Origin: Ilex aquifolium
Lineage: Eukaryota > Streptophyta > Magnoliopsida > Aquifoliales > Aquifoliaceae
Assembly (NCBI GenBank): GCA_951799425.1
Contig: OX637395.1
Coordinates: 39,441,175-39,505,174 of the forward strand
DNA: 64,000 bases
Direction of reading: 5' to 3'
Part shown: in pieces, positions 63,026 to 64,000 of the stretch
Layout: every line of letters begins with the position of its first letter
Numbering within the stretch: position 1 is the first letter of the stretch
Translations under genes and position numbers: made by a program
The notes under the pieces: model-generated
The model's database searches: none
What the model was told of the DNA's origin: nothing
The model's input: the letters and a program-made list of their open reading frames with translations, nothing else

Positions 63026-64000
63026 GTATGTCTCTCCAAACTAGATGAAGCTATTATGTAATAACTGTATACAGTATTTTCTTTAAACTGTGCAGTTTCA
63101 GGGTAGGTTTTCTTTATCTAAGATGAGGCGGATCTTGCTTAAGGTGCCAAAAATTATTTTTTTCTATTTTTTTGATGCTAATGCTTCCCCTCAATTATTG
63201 ATAACATTGATCAGTTATTTATGTGTTCTCTAGCATCTGTTTGGGATGTCACGAATAAGAAGCATCTGGAAATTTTCCCTTGATCATGAGTTTGTTAGAT
63301 GGCTGTTTCATGAGGCCTGGATAGTTTTAGTCTAATTTATTTTAATTTTTTCAGTCAAAGTTCTGACAGTTATGTTGCAAAGTTTAATGAAATACATGTT
63401 AAGCTCTCAACAGTGGCATTTGGTACTCCTGGTAGCATCAGGCACTGGGGACCCCTAGTTATATTTTGAAATGTTGAATTGACTTATGTTGGATGGTTGG
63501 CATTTTTACTCACCAGCTGTAGAATGCTGGCATTTCATCTGTATCCCATCCAGTTTCCCATGTTTAGAGAACTTGTTTAAAGCTTTGTATCACGTATAAG
63601 CAGTGCTCTAATTTACAGTTGCAGTTAGAGCCATATTAAAGTATTATTTTCTCGAACTCAAAGCAATTGTGTAAATTATTTGGTGGATCTGACTTTTCTT
63701 TTTTGGCTTTATTAACTTGAGATATCTTAGAACTTGTACCCATAATAGGTTGAAGTTTTGCTTGCATACAAGACGTCACTGGTTATTTTACTCCATCTAT
63801 TTTACTCCATAGATGGCTGTAAAGCATGGTCACTCTTTCAAAATTTTGCCCCTCATTAATAAAGACAAAGCTCCTTGCAAAGAGAGTGCTCTTGCCCCAT
63901 GGCTAACCCTTTTGCTTTTTTAGGGTATTAGTTCTCAACTCATGTTCATATTGGACCTAGCAAACTTTACACTAGTTGTTAGCTTCCTAACACAACTCTC
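63026..64000. other. REV1 intron 22 (last exon probably beyond window)
   Basis: Exon 22 ends AGAAG|GTATGT at 63025 in phase 2. I could not find the expected final segment (of the type SQLFLQVY in Arabidopsis) downstream. An acceptor-like TTTTTCAG at about 63348-63355 is followed by an open frame that does not resemble REV1. Confidence 0.5.

Noticed and set aside
1..64000. tRNA, rRNA or CRISPR features
   Set aside because: None seen; the tRNA-like sequence at 25860 is part of a SINE with its own target duplication.

Overview
This is nuclear DNA of a flowering plant, most likely a woody eudicot; the species cannot be named from the sequence. Pointers are spliced genes with GT-AG introns, AT-rich intergenic DNA, an Au-type plant SINE, Helitrons, MITEs and a Ty3/gypsy element of the Tat type. 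All coding exons were joined by hand from splice sites and reading phase.

Layout: (1) 1-12225 holds two tandem, nearly identical GH3.1-type auxin-amido synthetase genes on the minus strand. The first is cut by the window edge; the second is complete (600 aa). The duplicated block also carries about 1.8 kb of promoter, including a non-autonomous Helitron. The spacer between the copies holds another Helitron and a probable solo LTR. (2) 12226-19540 is gene-poor, with local duplications and homopolymer tracts. (3) 23072-23518 is a small two-exon gene (95 aa) for an organelle-targeted NFD6-like protein, minus strand. (4) 24486-45146 is a complete 10-exon alpha-L-fucosidase 2 gene (GH95, FUC95A/AXY8 type, 829 aa), minus strand. 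Intron 1 contains an 11.4 kb Tat-type LTR retrotransposon (33388-44797, TSD CAATT) in the opposite orientation. Intron 8 contains a SINE. (5) 45498-46581 is a long-inverted-repeat, MULE-like element in the fucosidase promoter. (6) 47830-48754 is a MITE directly in front of REV1. (7) 48895 to beyond 63025 is REV1, the translesion DNA polymerase/dCMP transferase, plus strand, with 22 exons visible. Its intron 20 holds a hAT-type MITE and a copia-like fragment. The last exon was not found in the window.

The genes do not form a pathway: auxin conjugation, an organellar protein, xyloglucan fucose trimming in the cell wall, and DNA damage tolerance. FUC95A and REV1 are divergently transcribed, about 3.7 kb apart, with two inverted-repeat elements between them.

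The most interesting observations concern mobile DNA. The Tat element has LTRs differing at only 5 of 1152 positions, yet its single gag-pol frame carries five in-frame stops and its antisense accessory gene has three further lesions. That pattern suggests a defective template mobilised in trans. Each LTR also carries five G-box motifs (CACGTG or one-base variant) spaced about 45 bp apart. I found no convincing unknown biochemical system.
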